From the NCBI GenBank assembly GCA_002402945.1, contig DHGV01000063.1:1-9973 (forward strand): a DNA stretch of 9,973 bases. Direction: 5' to 3'. Within the stretch, counting starts at the first letter, position 1, and the number at the start of each line of letters is the position of its first letter. Positions 1-5,756 of this stretch are shown piece after piece. The translations under genes and the position numbers were made by a program. The notes below the pieces were generated by a model that was not told the origin of the DNA, made no database searches, and was given only the letters and a program-made list of their open reading frames with translations. The DNA comes from Pelotomaculum sp. UBA4789. GTDB taxonomy: Bacteria; Bacillota; Desulfotomaculia; Desulfotomaculales; Pelotomaculaceae.

Positions 1-44
1 TAATTGCAGGGAAAAAACGACTGAAAGATCATTATAAATACCTT

Positions 45-71
45 GAAAACCCGCTAAAATAGCGGGTTTTC
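45..71 (-). terminator. Terminator of tRNA-Leu unit
   Basis: A perfect 12-bp inverted repeat (45-56 with 60-71, three-base loop) ends 11 bases beyond the CCA end of the minus-strand tRNA-Leu. Read on the minus strand, the 3' arm is GC-rich and ends in GGGTTTTC. The T run is therefore partly inside the stem, and the following bases are only moderately T-rich. Its position immediately after the tRNA makes an intrinsic terminator the natural reading. Confidence 0.75.
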
Positions 72-81
72 AGACAAATTA

Positions 82-168
82 TGGTGCGGCAGAAAGGACT
101 TGAACCTTCACACCCGTACGGGCACAAGAACCTGAATCTTGCGCGTCTGCCAATTCCGCCACTGCCGC
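82..168 (-). tRNA. tRNA-Leu (anticodon CAG)
   Basis: On the minus strand an 87-nt class II tRNA folds with a 7-bp acceptor stem (GCGGCAG with CTGCCGC), discriminator A and genomically encoded CCA. The anticodon stem CAAGA/TCTTG encloses loop TTCAGGT, giving anticodon CAG, which reads CUG leucine codons. The long variable arm (GTGCCCGTACGGGTGT) is typical of leucine tRNAs, and the T-loop GGTTCAAGTCC is present. It appears to be a single-gene unit with its own promoter and terminator. Confidence 0.97.
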
Positions 169-208
169 ATAAAAAATATCATAAATTTGCCCTTAAACCG
201 CATTTATA

Positions 209-238
209 AATATAGCATAATGAAATGCTGCCTGTCAA
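209..238 (-). promoter_or_regulatory. Sigma-A-type promoter of tRNA-Leu
   Basis: Read on the minus strand, a perfect -35 box TTGACA (233-238) is followed after 18 bp by TATATT (209-214). This lies about 40 bp upstream of the tRNA 5' end. Box quality and position fit a housekeeping promoter for a stable RNA. Confidence 0.7.
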
Positions 239-316
239 TAATTCGCCAATCTGAAATATTTACTTCTAGAGTTATTATAACAAATATGTTTTTATAAAAA
301 AACTGCGGACAATCAG

Positions 317-435
317 GACCACCCGCTCAGCGGGTGGTCTGCTCTAGCCCTATAAGGGCTTAATACTAAGCAGAGTCTCAAGACTCGTTGAAAATTCCAC
401 CAACCGCATACATGCCCCACTATCCTAAAAGGGTA
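317..435. repeat. Array of four closely spaced hairpins
   Basis: Successive inverted repeats occupy about 120 bp. They are 317-339 (up to 11-bp arms), 346-360 (AGCCCT/AGGGCT, loop ATA), 373-386 (GAGTC/GACTC, loop TCAA) and 421-435 (TATCCT/AGGGTA, with one G-T pair on the plus strand). An outer stem CTGCT (339-343) with AGCAG (369-373) encloses the second hairpin, although it shares end bases with its neighbours. No coding potential accompanies it. Such nested folding suggests a structured RNA or single-stranded-DNA recognition end, for example the right end of an IS605-type element. The function is not established. Confidence 0.5.
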
Positions 436-585
436 TTTCACATGTGTTTGATCTGATTTTACTTGTTTGTTTTGGTCCTGACTTTTTCTCACTTACAAAT
501 TTATAACATTATTTCACTCACGTATTTCTTTAAAGCTATTGTCAGCTTAAAATTAAAAGATCTGTTCATAGCTAAAGCTCTTTGG

Positions 586-608
586 AACCACCTGCAAAGC
601 AGGTGGTT
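586..608. repeat. CCACCTGC/GCAGGTGG hairpin
   Basis: A perfect 10-bp stem with an AAA loop is followed on the plus strand by TT and then CG. It could act as a weak plus-strand terminator, but no gene lies upstream on that strand. It shares the AACCACC...GGTGGTT core with the hairpin at 317-339 and is therefore read as the other end of the same palindromic element. Confidence 0.55.
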
Positions 609-614
609 TTCGCT

Positions 615-657
615 ATACAAAAAAACGGCGATGGTTAATATTTAACCAGCGCCGTTT
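615..657 (-). terminator. Terminator of the tRNA-Pro/Glu/Lys operon
   Basis: An 8-bp stem (AAACGGCG, 623-630, with CGCCGTTT, 650-657) is extended by a 6-bp inner stem (GGTTAA/TTAACC) across a small internal mismatch. On the minus strand it is followed directly by a run of seven T residues. It lies 10 bases beyond the CCA of tRNA-Lys. This is a strong intrinsic terminator on the minus strand. Confidence 0.85.
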
Positions 658-666
658 ATGGTGTGC

Positions 667-742
667 TGGTGGGCCATGTAGGACTCGAACCTACAACCTG
701 ACGATTAAGAGTCGCCTGCTCTACCAATTGAGCCAATGGCCC
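667..742 (-). tRNA. tRNA-Lys (anticodon CTT)
   Basis: A 76-nt tRNA on the minus strand has acceptor stem GGGCCAT/ATGGCCC, D-arm GCTC/GAGC, anticodon stem GGCGA/TCGTC with one G-U pair, loop CTCTTAA (anticodon CTT, lysine AAG codons), T-arm GTAGG/CCTAC, discriminator A and encoded CCA. It is the last gene of a three-tRNA operon and is followed by a strong terminator. Confidence 0.97.
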
Positions 743-779
743 TGGTTTGATCCATATCATGAAGCAATATGGTATGTAT

Positions 780-855
780 TGGTGACCCCACCGGGATTCG
801 AACCCGGGTTACCGCCGTGAAAGGGCGGTGTCTTAGGCCGCTTGACCATGGGGCC
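780..855 (-). tRNA. tRNA-Glu (anticodon TTC)
   Basis: A 76-nt tRNA on the minus strand has acceptor stem GGCCCCA/TGGGGTC, anticodon stem CCGCC/GGCGG with loop CTTTCAC (anticodon TTC, reading GAA/GAG), a T-arm with GGTTCGAATCC, discriminator A and encoded CCA. It is the middle gene of the operon, only one base downstream of the CCA of tRNA-Pro. Confidence 0.97.
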
Positions 856-856
856 G

Positions 857-934
857 TGGTCGGGATGGAGGGACTCGAACCCCCGGCCTCCTGCTCCCAA
901 GGCAGGCGCGCTAGCCAAACTGCGCTACATCCCG
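857..934 (-). tRNA. tRNA-Pro (anticodon TGG)
   Basis: A 78-nt tRNA on the minus strand has acceptor stem CGGGATG/CATCCCG, anticodon stem CCTGC/GCAGG with loop CTTGGGA (anticodon TGG, proline), T-loop GGTTCGAGTCC, discriminator A and encoded CCA. The first base pair C-G is usual for bacterial proline tRNAs. It is the promoter-proximal gene of the operon. A second proline tRNA (CGG) lies at the right end of the window. Confidence 0.97.
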
Positions 935-952
935 TAAAATCATACAAACAGA

Positions 953-981
953 ATTATAACTTACCCGGAAAAACGCGTCAA
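953..981 (-). promoter_or_regulatory. Sigma-A-type promoter of the tRNA operon
   Basis: On the minus strand, -35 TTGACG (976-981) is followed after exactly 17 bp by a perfect -10 TATAAT (953-958), 19 bp upstream of the first tRNA base. This is the best promoter match in the window and clearly serves the Pro-Glu-Lys tRNA unit. Confidence 0.85.
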
Positions 982-1108
982 GTTATACTTGCATCATTAA
1001 AAAGACAGCTAAATTCAGTAAGCTGCAGGGAAACAAGCTCGCCCCGTAGAAAGAGCAGAATTAAAAATCAATCTCTGTCAAGTTACCGGTGTTCATGAAA
1101 TAAGCATA

Positions 1109-1117
1109 TGTTATAAT
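1109..1117 (+). promoter_or_regulatory. Extended -10 promoter of metV-metF
   Basis: TGTTATAAT gives a TGn extension plus a perfect -10 hexamer, about 65 bp upstream of the metV start. No convincing -35 box lies 16-18 bp upstream, which is common with extended -10 promoters. The rest of the 935-1181 gap is AT-rich and, apart from a weak CAGCT/AGCTG hairpin (1006-1025), shows nothing recognisable. Confidence 0.55.
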
Positions 1118-1181
1118 TAATTTTATTAAAAATCCTTAAAGATTTAAAAAGAACTAGTTTGGTTGAAAAGAGGGTGGACTG

Positions 1182-1844
1182 GTGATCATAGCAGAACAAA
1201 AACCAATTTCTGAGATCTCGGAGCTTATCGGCGGCTGCAAAAATATTCTTTTGCTTGGCTGTGGCGGCTGCGTGACAGTATGCCTGACCGGCGGCGAAAA
1301 GGAAACTGAAATTATGGCCAGCGCCCTTCGTATCAAACACCGCCTGGAAGGCAAGCCGGTTGAAATAAAAACTTACAATCTAACACGCCAGTGTGATCCC
1401 GAATTTATTGAAAGTATACAGGATATGGTGAAAGATATTGACGCTATTGTATCTTTGGCCTGCGGTGTCGGGACGCAGTACCTGGCCGAACGATACAGCA
1501 ATAAGTATGTTATACCGGCAATGAATACAAATTTTGCAGGCGGATCAAAGCAGCAGGGGATTTGGGAGGAGAGATGCGGATTGTGCGGAGACTGCACAAT
1601 CCATATGACGGCTGGCATCTGCGTGATAACGCGGTGTCCGAAAAGCATTTTAAACGGGCCCTGCGGCGGCGCCCAAAACGGCAAATGTGAAATAAACAGG
1701 GAGCTTGACTGCGCATGGGATTTAGTTTATACACGACTCAAGGAACAGGGCAGGCTTGACGCGTTAAAAGCGATAACGCCGCCGAAAGACTGGTCCACAG
1801 CACGGGACGGCGGGCTGCGCCGGATGACGTTGGAGGATATATAA
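1182..1844 (+). CDS. metV: MetV: methylene-tetrahydrofolate reductase C-terminal-type zinc/iron-sulfur subunit
   Basis: A 220-residue cysteine-rich protein of the family named MTHFR C-terminal domain (MetV), the partner of MetF in Wood-Ljungdahl bacteria. It would carry the metal/cluster site of a heteromeric MetFV 5,10-methylene-THF reductase in the cytoplasm. Visible cysteines form an N-terminal group CGGCVTVC (C27, C30, C34), then C71 and C94, and a dense C-terminal group RCGLCGDC...GICVITRC (C132, C135, C138, C147, C152) followed by NGPCGG (C161). The GTG start is chosen because a purine-rich site (GAGGGTGG, ending at 1177) lies just upstream. The stop lies 4 bases before metF, so the two are surely cotranscribed and probably translationally coupled. 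The family assignment is confident from the cysteine pattern and the neighbour. Exact metal content is known only from family work and cannot be read here. Confidence 0.88.
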   Translation: MIIAEQKPISEISELIGGCKNILLLGCGGCVTVCLTGGEKETEIMASALRIKHRLEGKPVEIKTYNLTRQCDPEFIESIQDMVKDIDAIVSLACGVGTQYLAERYSNKYVIPAMNTNFAGGSKQQGIWEERCGLCGDCTIHMTAGICVITRCPKSILNGPCGGAQNGKCEINRELDCAWDLVYTRLKEQGRLDALKAITPPKDWSTARDGGLRRMTLEDI

Positions 1845-1848
1845 ATAA

Positions 1849-2772
1849 ATGATGAAAATTGGGGACAGCAGGCTCGAACAAATTCTTAGAAGCGGCAGGC
1901 AGGCGGTTACCGCTGAGATTGGCCCGCCCAAGCACTCTTCGCCGGAGAAAATAATCGCTCATACCGGCATGCTCAGGGAATACGTAGATGCGGCAAATAT
2001 TACAGACTGCCAGTCAGCCGTAGTGCGCATGTCCAGCATCAGCGCTGCCGTGCATATTATGGGCAGTGGGATAGAACCGGTAATCCAAATAACATGCCGT
2101 GACCGCAACAGAATAGCTATTCAGAGCGACCTGCTCGGCGCATACAGCCTCGGGATCAAAAATGTGCTCTGCCTGTCCGGTGACCACCAGGTGTTCGGCA
2201 ACCACCCAACTGCAAAAAACGTTTATGATATTGACTCGATCCAGCTGATCCAGTTAACGAGAAGAATGAGGGATGAAAAGCTATTTTTCTCCGGTGAGCA
2301 AATAAAAGAACACGAGCCAAGGTTCTTTGTCGGTGCGGTGGTCAATCCCTTTGCAGATCCTTTTTTATATCAGGTAGACCGCCTGGAGAAAAAAATAAAC
2401 GCTGGCGCTGAATTCATACAAACGCAGTGCATCTTTGACCTGGAACGTTTTGCCAAGTTCATGGAAATCTGCGTGGCTCGAGGCCTGCACGAAAGAGCTT
2501 ATATTCTGGCCGGTGTTACCCCGCTCAAAGGGTGGCGCGCCGCGAAATATATGAATGACTGCGTGCCGGGTATTTCAGTGCCGGAGGAAATTGTCAACCG
2601 GCTTGAGAATGCCGAAGATCAAAAGTCAGAAGGCATTTCTATCTGCTCCGAGCAAATTAAATTTATCCGGGAAAACATAAAAGGCTTATCGGGATTCCAT
2701 ATCATGGCCATTTCCTGGGAAGAAGTGGTGCCCGTAATTATAAAAGGCGCGGGGTTGTACCCGCGCCAATGA
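1849..2772 (+). CDS. metF: MetF: 5,10-methylenetetrahydrofolate reductase
   Basis: A 307-residue TIM-barrel flavoprotein that reduces 5,10-methylene-THF to 5-methyl-THF, the step before methyl transfer in the methyl branch of the Wood-Ljungdahl pathway and in methionine supply. Visible family marks are AEIGPPK near residues 22-28 (E23 at the position of the catalytic glutamate), ITCRDRNR (81-88, flavin region), LCLSGDH, and GAEFIQTQCIFD in the second half. Length is normal for bacterial MetF. Two consecutive ATG codons (1849, 1852) are possible starts; the GGAGG at 1833-1837 favours either, with long spacing. It follows metV by 4 bases. No RnfC2, HdrABC or MvhD gene is attached, so the electron partner is not encoded here. 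Its last codons contain the terminator of the convergent gap gene. Confidence 0.93.
   Translation: MMKIGDSRLEQILRSGRQAVTAEIGPPKHSSPEKIIAHTGMLREYVDAANITDCQSAVVRMSSISAAVHIMGSGIEPVIQITCRDRNRIAIQSDLLGAYSLGIKNVLCLSGDHQVFGNHPTAKNVYDIDSIQLIQLTRRMRDEKLFFSGEQIKEHEPRFFVGAVVNPFADPFLYQVDRLEKKINAGAEFIQTQCIFDLERFAKFMEICVARGLHERAYILAGVTPLKGWRAAKYMNDCVPGISVPEEIVNRLENAEDQKSEGISICSEQIKFIRENIKGLSGFHIMAISWEEVVPVIIKGAGLYPRQ
2742..2767 (-). terminator. Terminator of gap, embedded in the end of metF
   Basis: A GC-only 8-bp stem (GGCGCGGG, 2746-2753, with CCCGCGCC, 2760-2767) has a 6-base loop. On the minus strand it is followed by TTTTATAATTA, a good intrinsic terminator starting 10 bases past the gap stop codon. 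On the plus strand the downstream bases are not T-rich, so metF transcripts would be terminated poorly by it. Confidence 0.75.
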
Positions 2773-2776
2773 TAAA

Positions 2777-3787
2777 TTATAGCCCCCGCTTGCCGATATA
2801 GGCAGTAAGGTCTACGATCCTGTTCGAATATCCCCATTCATTGTCATACCACGCTAATACCTTGGCCATGCTGCCATCTATAACCATTGTGGAAAGGGTG
2901 TCAACTATTGAAGAGTTACTGTTATCATTGAAGTCTCGTGATACCAGTGGCAGATCACAATAAGACAAAATGCCTTTTAATGATCCGGCCGCGGCATTTC
3001 TCAGGGCGCAGTTTATCTCCTCCACAGTTGCCGGCCTGGCCAGTTCTGCCACGAAGTCCACAATGGAGACATTCGGAGTAGGCACCCGCAGCGACATTCC
3101 ATTTAGTTTCCCTTTCAGTTCCGGAATCACCAGCGCTACTGCTTTTGCTGCGCCGGTAGTGGTTGGGATGATCGACATAGCCGCCGCCCTGGCCCGCCGG
3201 AGATCTTTGTGAGCAAGGTCCAATATCTGCTGGTCATTGGTGTAGGAATGGACTGTAGTCATCATGCCCCGCACAACACCAAACTCCGCGTGTATGACCT
3301 TAACCACCGGAGCCAGCCCGTTTGTAGTGCAGGAAGCATTTGATATGATGTGATGTTTTCCAGGCTCGTATTTGTCTTCGTTAACACCCATAACAATAGT
3401 AATATCTTCGTTTTTTGCAGGTGCGCTGATAATTACTTTTTTAGCGCCTCCGATCATATGCTTTGCAGCTCCATCACGGTCGGTAAAACGGCCAGTCGAT
3501 TCAATCACAACTTCAACACCATAGTCCCCCCAAGGAATAGCACCGGGATCCGGTGAGGCAAAAGCTTTGATATCCTTACCGTTAACCTTGAACTCCCTTT
3601 CCTCGGTTGCATAAATATCAGCATTCAGCGTTCCATGCACCGAATCGAATTGCAGCAGGTGAGCAAGCGTGCGGGCGTTAGTTAGATCGTTAACCGCCAC
3701 AATCTCAATCTCATCGGTGCTCATCGCCGCCCTGAAAACATTACGGCCAATTCGCCCAAACCCGTTAATACCAACTTTAACCGCCAT
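2777..3787 (-). CDS. gap: Glyceraldehyde-3-phosphate dehydrogenase, type I
   Basis: A 336-residue tetramer-type GAPDH interconverting glyceraldehyde-3-phosphate and 1,3-bisphosphoglycerate. The Rossmann start GINGFGRIGR (6-15) is followed by the NAD-binding VNDL (N33-D34). The catalytic motif is SNASCTTN with C153, and H180 (TTVHSYTNDQ) is the general base. Residues 189-198 read LDLAHKDLRR, where NAD-specific bacterial enzymes usually have LDLPHKDLRR. A strong AGGAGGTA site lies 8 bases before the ATG. The gene stands alone (no pgk, tpi or pgm beside it) and is divergent from pckA, which suggests a gluconeogenic role, as with Bacillus gapB. The Asp at position 34, however, is GapA-like and favours NAD. 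Function is certain; metabolic direction is inferred. Confidence 0.97.
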   Translation of the reverse strand: MAVKVGINGFGRIGRNVFRAAMSTDEIEIVAVNDLTNARTLAHLLQFDSVHGTLNADIYATEEREFKVNGKDIKAFASPDPGAIPWGDYGVEVVIESTGRFTDRDGAAKHMIGGAKKVIISAPAKNEDITIVMGVNEDKYEPGKHHIISNASCTTNGLAPVVKVIHAEFGVVRGMMTTVHSYTNDQQILDLAHKDLRRARAAAMSIIPTTTGAAKAVALVIPELKGKLNGMSLRVPTPNVSIVDFVAELARPATVEEINCALRNAAAGSLKGILSYCDLPLVSRDFNDNSNSSIVDTLSTMVIDGSMAKVLAWYDNEWGYSNRIVDLTAYIGKRGL

Positions 3788-3849
3788 TGGAAAATACCTC
3801 CTGTTTTATTGGTGCTTTTTGCCTGTAAAGCCTCTATTTTAATAATACC

Positions 3850-3855
3850 ATTATA
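3850..3855 (-). promoter_or_regulatory. Possible -10 box of gap
   Basis: On the minus strand a perfect TATAAT lies about 63 bp upstream of the gap ATG. The region is so AT-rich that no clear -35 can be singled out, so the assignment rests on one hexamer and its position. Confidence 0.4.
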
Positions 3856-3973
3856 TGCGTTGTTTTAATAAATAAAATTAAATATGTTTTAATAATTTAG
3901 ATTATTATGTACTAATATGCCCCGAACAGTCAAAAATTACACTTGAACGGGTGATTATGAGTTTTAAATAGTA

Positions 3974-4001
3974 TTGTATTTTATTAAAAATGCTGTATAC
4001 T
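3974..4001 (+). promoter_or_regulatory. Probable pckA promoter
   Basis: TTGTAT (3974-3979) and TATACT (3996-4001) are separated by 16 bp, with the -10 about 47 bp upstream of the pckA ATG. The -35 is only a partial match. The -10 overlaps the first copy of a 10-bp direct repeat (3989-3998), so a protein bound there would block initiation. Confidence 0.5.
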
Positions 4002-4019
4002 GAATCCATAATGCTGTAT
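3989..4019 (+). promoter_or_regulatory. Direct repeat / candidate operator in the gap-pckA control region
   Basis: AATGCTGTAT occurs at 3989-3998 and again at 4010-4019. The 21-bp period (about two helical turns) places both on the same DNA face, one on the -10 box and one near or just after the start site. From memory, the Bacillus CcpN operator consensus is TRTGHYATAYW; each copy with its following base fits 9 of 11 positions. CcpN represses gapB and pckA in Bacillus subtilis. The match is suggestive only, and the region is AT-rich. Confidence 0.35.
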
Positions 4020-4047
4020 TTAATATTGTTGGGGGGATAACTACAAC

Positions 4048-5574
4048 ATGCATCCTTTTGTACAACCGGTTCAAGCCTCACAGATGATTGTTAATCCCAG
4101 CCTGAAACAGCTGCGGGAAATGGCCAGCGCAGAAGAGAAAACAACATGTTACGGGAGCGCCAGCTTTGTATCAAAAGTGAGGAACCGGAGCGCTAAAAGC
4201 ACCTACCTGCTTGACGGTGAATACCTGGGTGTGGATCAAAACGGCATACCACTGGCCAAAGAGAAAGAAATAGCATCCAGGGTATATGAATATTTAAGGA
4301 AAAAAGAAGTAATTTGTTTGACCCGCAGGCTCGGCAACAATCCTGATTTTGACCTGAACTGCAGATTATACATAACCAAGGAATACGCCCGCATCCCGTA
4401 TATGTGGTACAACATGCTTTTCGATCCGGATCCAACAAAGCAGGAGCCCGACCTAACTACCATTTATGTACCGGAGTGGCCGGAACGGGTTATTTTTGTG
4501 CACCCAGATGCCGGCATAACCTTCATTCTCGGCACAGATTATTTTGGCGAAGTGAAAAAGTCATTTTTAAGAATGGCATTATATATGTGGAAAAAACGCG
4601 GCGGCATAGGTTTTCACGCCGGCAGCAAGGTCTTAAGGGTGCGCACCCCCAAAGGAAACCTGGAGGATGTTGGTTTTATTATGTTTGGCCTGAGCGGCAC
4701 CGGCAAAACGACTCTTACTATTCACGACCATGGGCTGAAAGGTGAGGAGACGGTTTTTATCCGGCAGGATGATATGGTTATGATGGCTGAAAATGGATAC
4801 TGCTTCGGTACGGAAAATGGTTTTTACATTAAAACCGAGGGTCTGGAGCCGTCTCAGAAGGTCCTCTACGACGCTGCCATATCCTCTAACGCGGTTCTTG
4901 AAAACGTGAAAGTAAATGATGACGGCAGTGTTGACTTCACCAATACCGATCTTACGTCAAACGGCAGGGCGGTCATTAAAAGGTGTGAAGTAGCAAATAC
5001 AGATAAAAGAGTTGACCTTGATAAAGCTAACAAGATAGTTTTCATAACCAGAAGGGACGATATTATCCCGACTGCTGCCAAATTAAACGCTGAACAGGCG
5101 GCCGCTTATTTCATGCTGGGCGAGTCAATTGAGACCTCCGCGGGTGACCCGGCACATGCCGGCGAGTCTAAGCGTGAGGTGGGGACAAACCCATTTTTGA
5201 TCGGCAAGGAGTCCCAGGAAGGCAACAGGCTGCTGCGGATCCTCAGACAGAATCCAGATATCGAGTGTTACCTGTTAAACACCGGAAGCGTCGGTAAAGG
5301 CGGGAAAACGGCTGGTGAAAAGATTTCCATAAAAACCTCAACAGCCTTGATGAAAAACATTGCCAAGGGGACCATCAAATGGACCACTGACCCTGACTGG
5401 CACTACCAGGTCCCGGTGGAAATGCCGGAGATCGACATAGCAAAATATAACCCTGTAAATTATTTCGATGAAAAAGAATACCAGAACCGTGTTTCCAAGC
5501 TCCGCGCGGAGCGTATAAACTGGCTGAACAAATACAAAGGCCTTAAAGACGAAATAATCGACGCTATCAAATAA
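4048..5574 (+). CDS. pckA: Phosphoenolpyruvate carboxykinase (ATP-type, divergent subfamily)
   Basis: A 508-residue enzyme converting oxaloacetate plus ATP to PEP plus CO2 (or the reverse), the entry step of gluconeogenesis in the cytoplasm. The nucleotide-binding P-loop GLSGTGKTTL is at 214-223 (K220). The metal-binding aspartate pair follows as FIRQDDMVMM (D241, D242), where classical ATP-PEPCKs have LIGDDEHGW. The region matching the adenine/PEP side is visible as PTAAKLNAEQAAAYFMLG, then TNPF, and LLNTGSVGKGG with GEKISIKTST. Length is slightly below the usual 520-540. The P-loop, the second kinase motif and the C-terminal order identify PEPCK, while local sequence differs from the E. coli type and suggests a distinct clade. 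The ATG is preceded by GGGGGGAT with about 10-base spacing. It is monocistronic, divergent from gap, with its own terminator at 5661-5688. Confidence 0.93.
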   Translation: MHPFVQPVQASQMIVNPSLKQLREMASAEEKTTCYGSASFVSKVRNRSAKSTYLLDGEYLGVDQNGIPLAKEKEIASRVYEYLRKKEVICLTRRLGNNPDFDLNCRLYITKEYARIPYMWYNMLFDPDPTKQEPDLTTIYVPEWPERVIFVHPDAGITFILGTDYFGEVKKSFLRMALYMWKKRGGIGFHAGSKVLRVRTPKGNLEDVGFIMFGLSGTGKTTLTIHDHGLKGEETVFIRQDDMVMMAENGYCFGTENGFYIKTEGLEPSQKVLYDAAISSNAVLENVKVNDDGSVDFTNTDLTSNGRAVIKRCEVANTDKRVDLDKANKIVFITRRDDIIPTAAKLNAEQAAAYFMLGESIETSAGDPAHAGESKREVGTNPFLIGKESQEGNRLLRILRQNPDIECYLLNTGSVGKGGKTAGEKISIKTSTALMKNIAKGTIKWTTDPDWHYQVPVEMPEIDIAKYNPVNYFDEKEYQNRVSKLRAERINWLNKYKGLKDEIIDAIK

Positions 5575-5607
5575 ATATTTTCAGGATAACATTCCGGATA
5601 CTTGATC

Positions 5608-5638
5608 GGGGACATTTCTCTACAGGAGACTTGTCCCC
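5608..5638. repeat. REP-like interspersed palindrome
   Basis: Imperfect palindrome: GGGGACA (5608-5614) pairs with TGTCCCC (5632-5638), with an inner TCTC/GAGA stem (5617-5620 with 5626-5629). It has no T-tail and lies between the pckA stop and the pckA terminator. GGGGACA...TGTCCCC palindromes of this form are, as I recall, dispersed in many copies in clostridial and deltaproteobacterial genomes and linked to REP-associated Y1 transposases. Copy number cannot be judged from one window. Confidence 0.55.
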
Positions 5639-5660
5639 ATTAATCTGCTGAGGTTTAATT

Positions 5661-5688
5661 AATGGTCTTAAAGGCCATTTTTGTTTTT
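5661..5688 (+). terminator. Terminator of pckA
   Basis: AATGGTC (5661-5667) pairs with GGCCATT (5673-5679, one G-T pair) around a TTAAA loop, followed by TTTGTTTTT. This is a classic intrinsic terminator about 87 bp past the pckA stop. Confidence 0.85.
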
Positions 5689-5756
5689 CGGACTCGGGAG
5701 CAGGAAGAGGGCAGCATAAAGTTGAATTACTATTTATTAAGTAATTTATGTTATTT

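Larger units (their letters stand above)
305..612 (-). mobile_element. Possible non-autonomous IS200/IS605-like palindromic element
   Basis: This fills most of the roughly 500-bp gene-free gap between tRNA-Leu and the tRNA-Pro/Glu/Lys operon. Both ends carry subterminal hairpins of related sequence: 317-339 (GACCACCCGCT paired with AGCGGGTGGTC) and 586-608 (AACCACCTGC, loop AAA, GCAGGTGGTT). Short hairpins near both ends and no terminal inverted repeats are the architecture expected of IS200/IS605-family elements and their transposase-less derivatives. No transposase reading frame of meaningful length is visible in either strand, so if it is such an element it is deleted or internally unrelated. 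Orientation and exact tips are guesses; the minus strand is suggested because the multi-hairpin right part reads like a 3' structured end in that direction. Two unrelated terminator-like hairpins are the alternative. Confidence 0.4.

Noticed and set aside
463..645. 60-codon plus-strand reading frame
   Set aside because: It runs through the 586-608 hairpin and into the tRNA-operon terminator, has no convincing ribosome site and low-complexity AT-rich composition. It is an accident of the noncoding gap.
705..1098. Reading frames on both strands over the tRNA-Lys/Glu/Pro genes
   Set aside because: The sequence is fully accounted for by three well-folded tRNAs; the frames are shadows.
4193..4745. 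Reading frames in other frames within pckA
   Set aside because: pckA is unmistakable in its own frame; these overlap it without ribosome sites or recognisable motifs.
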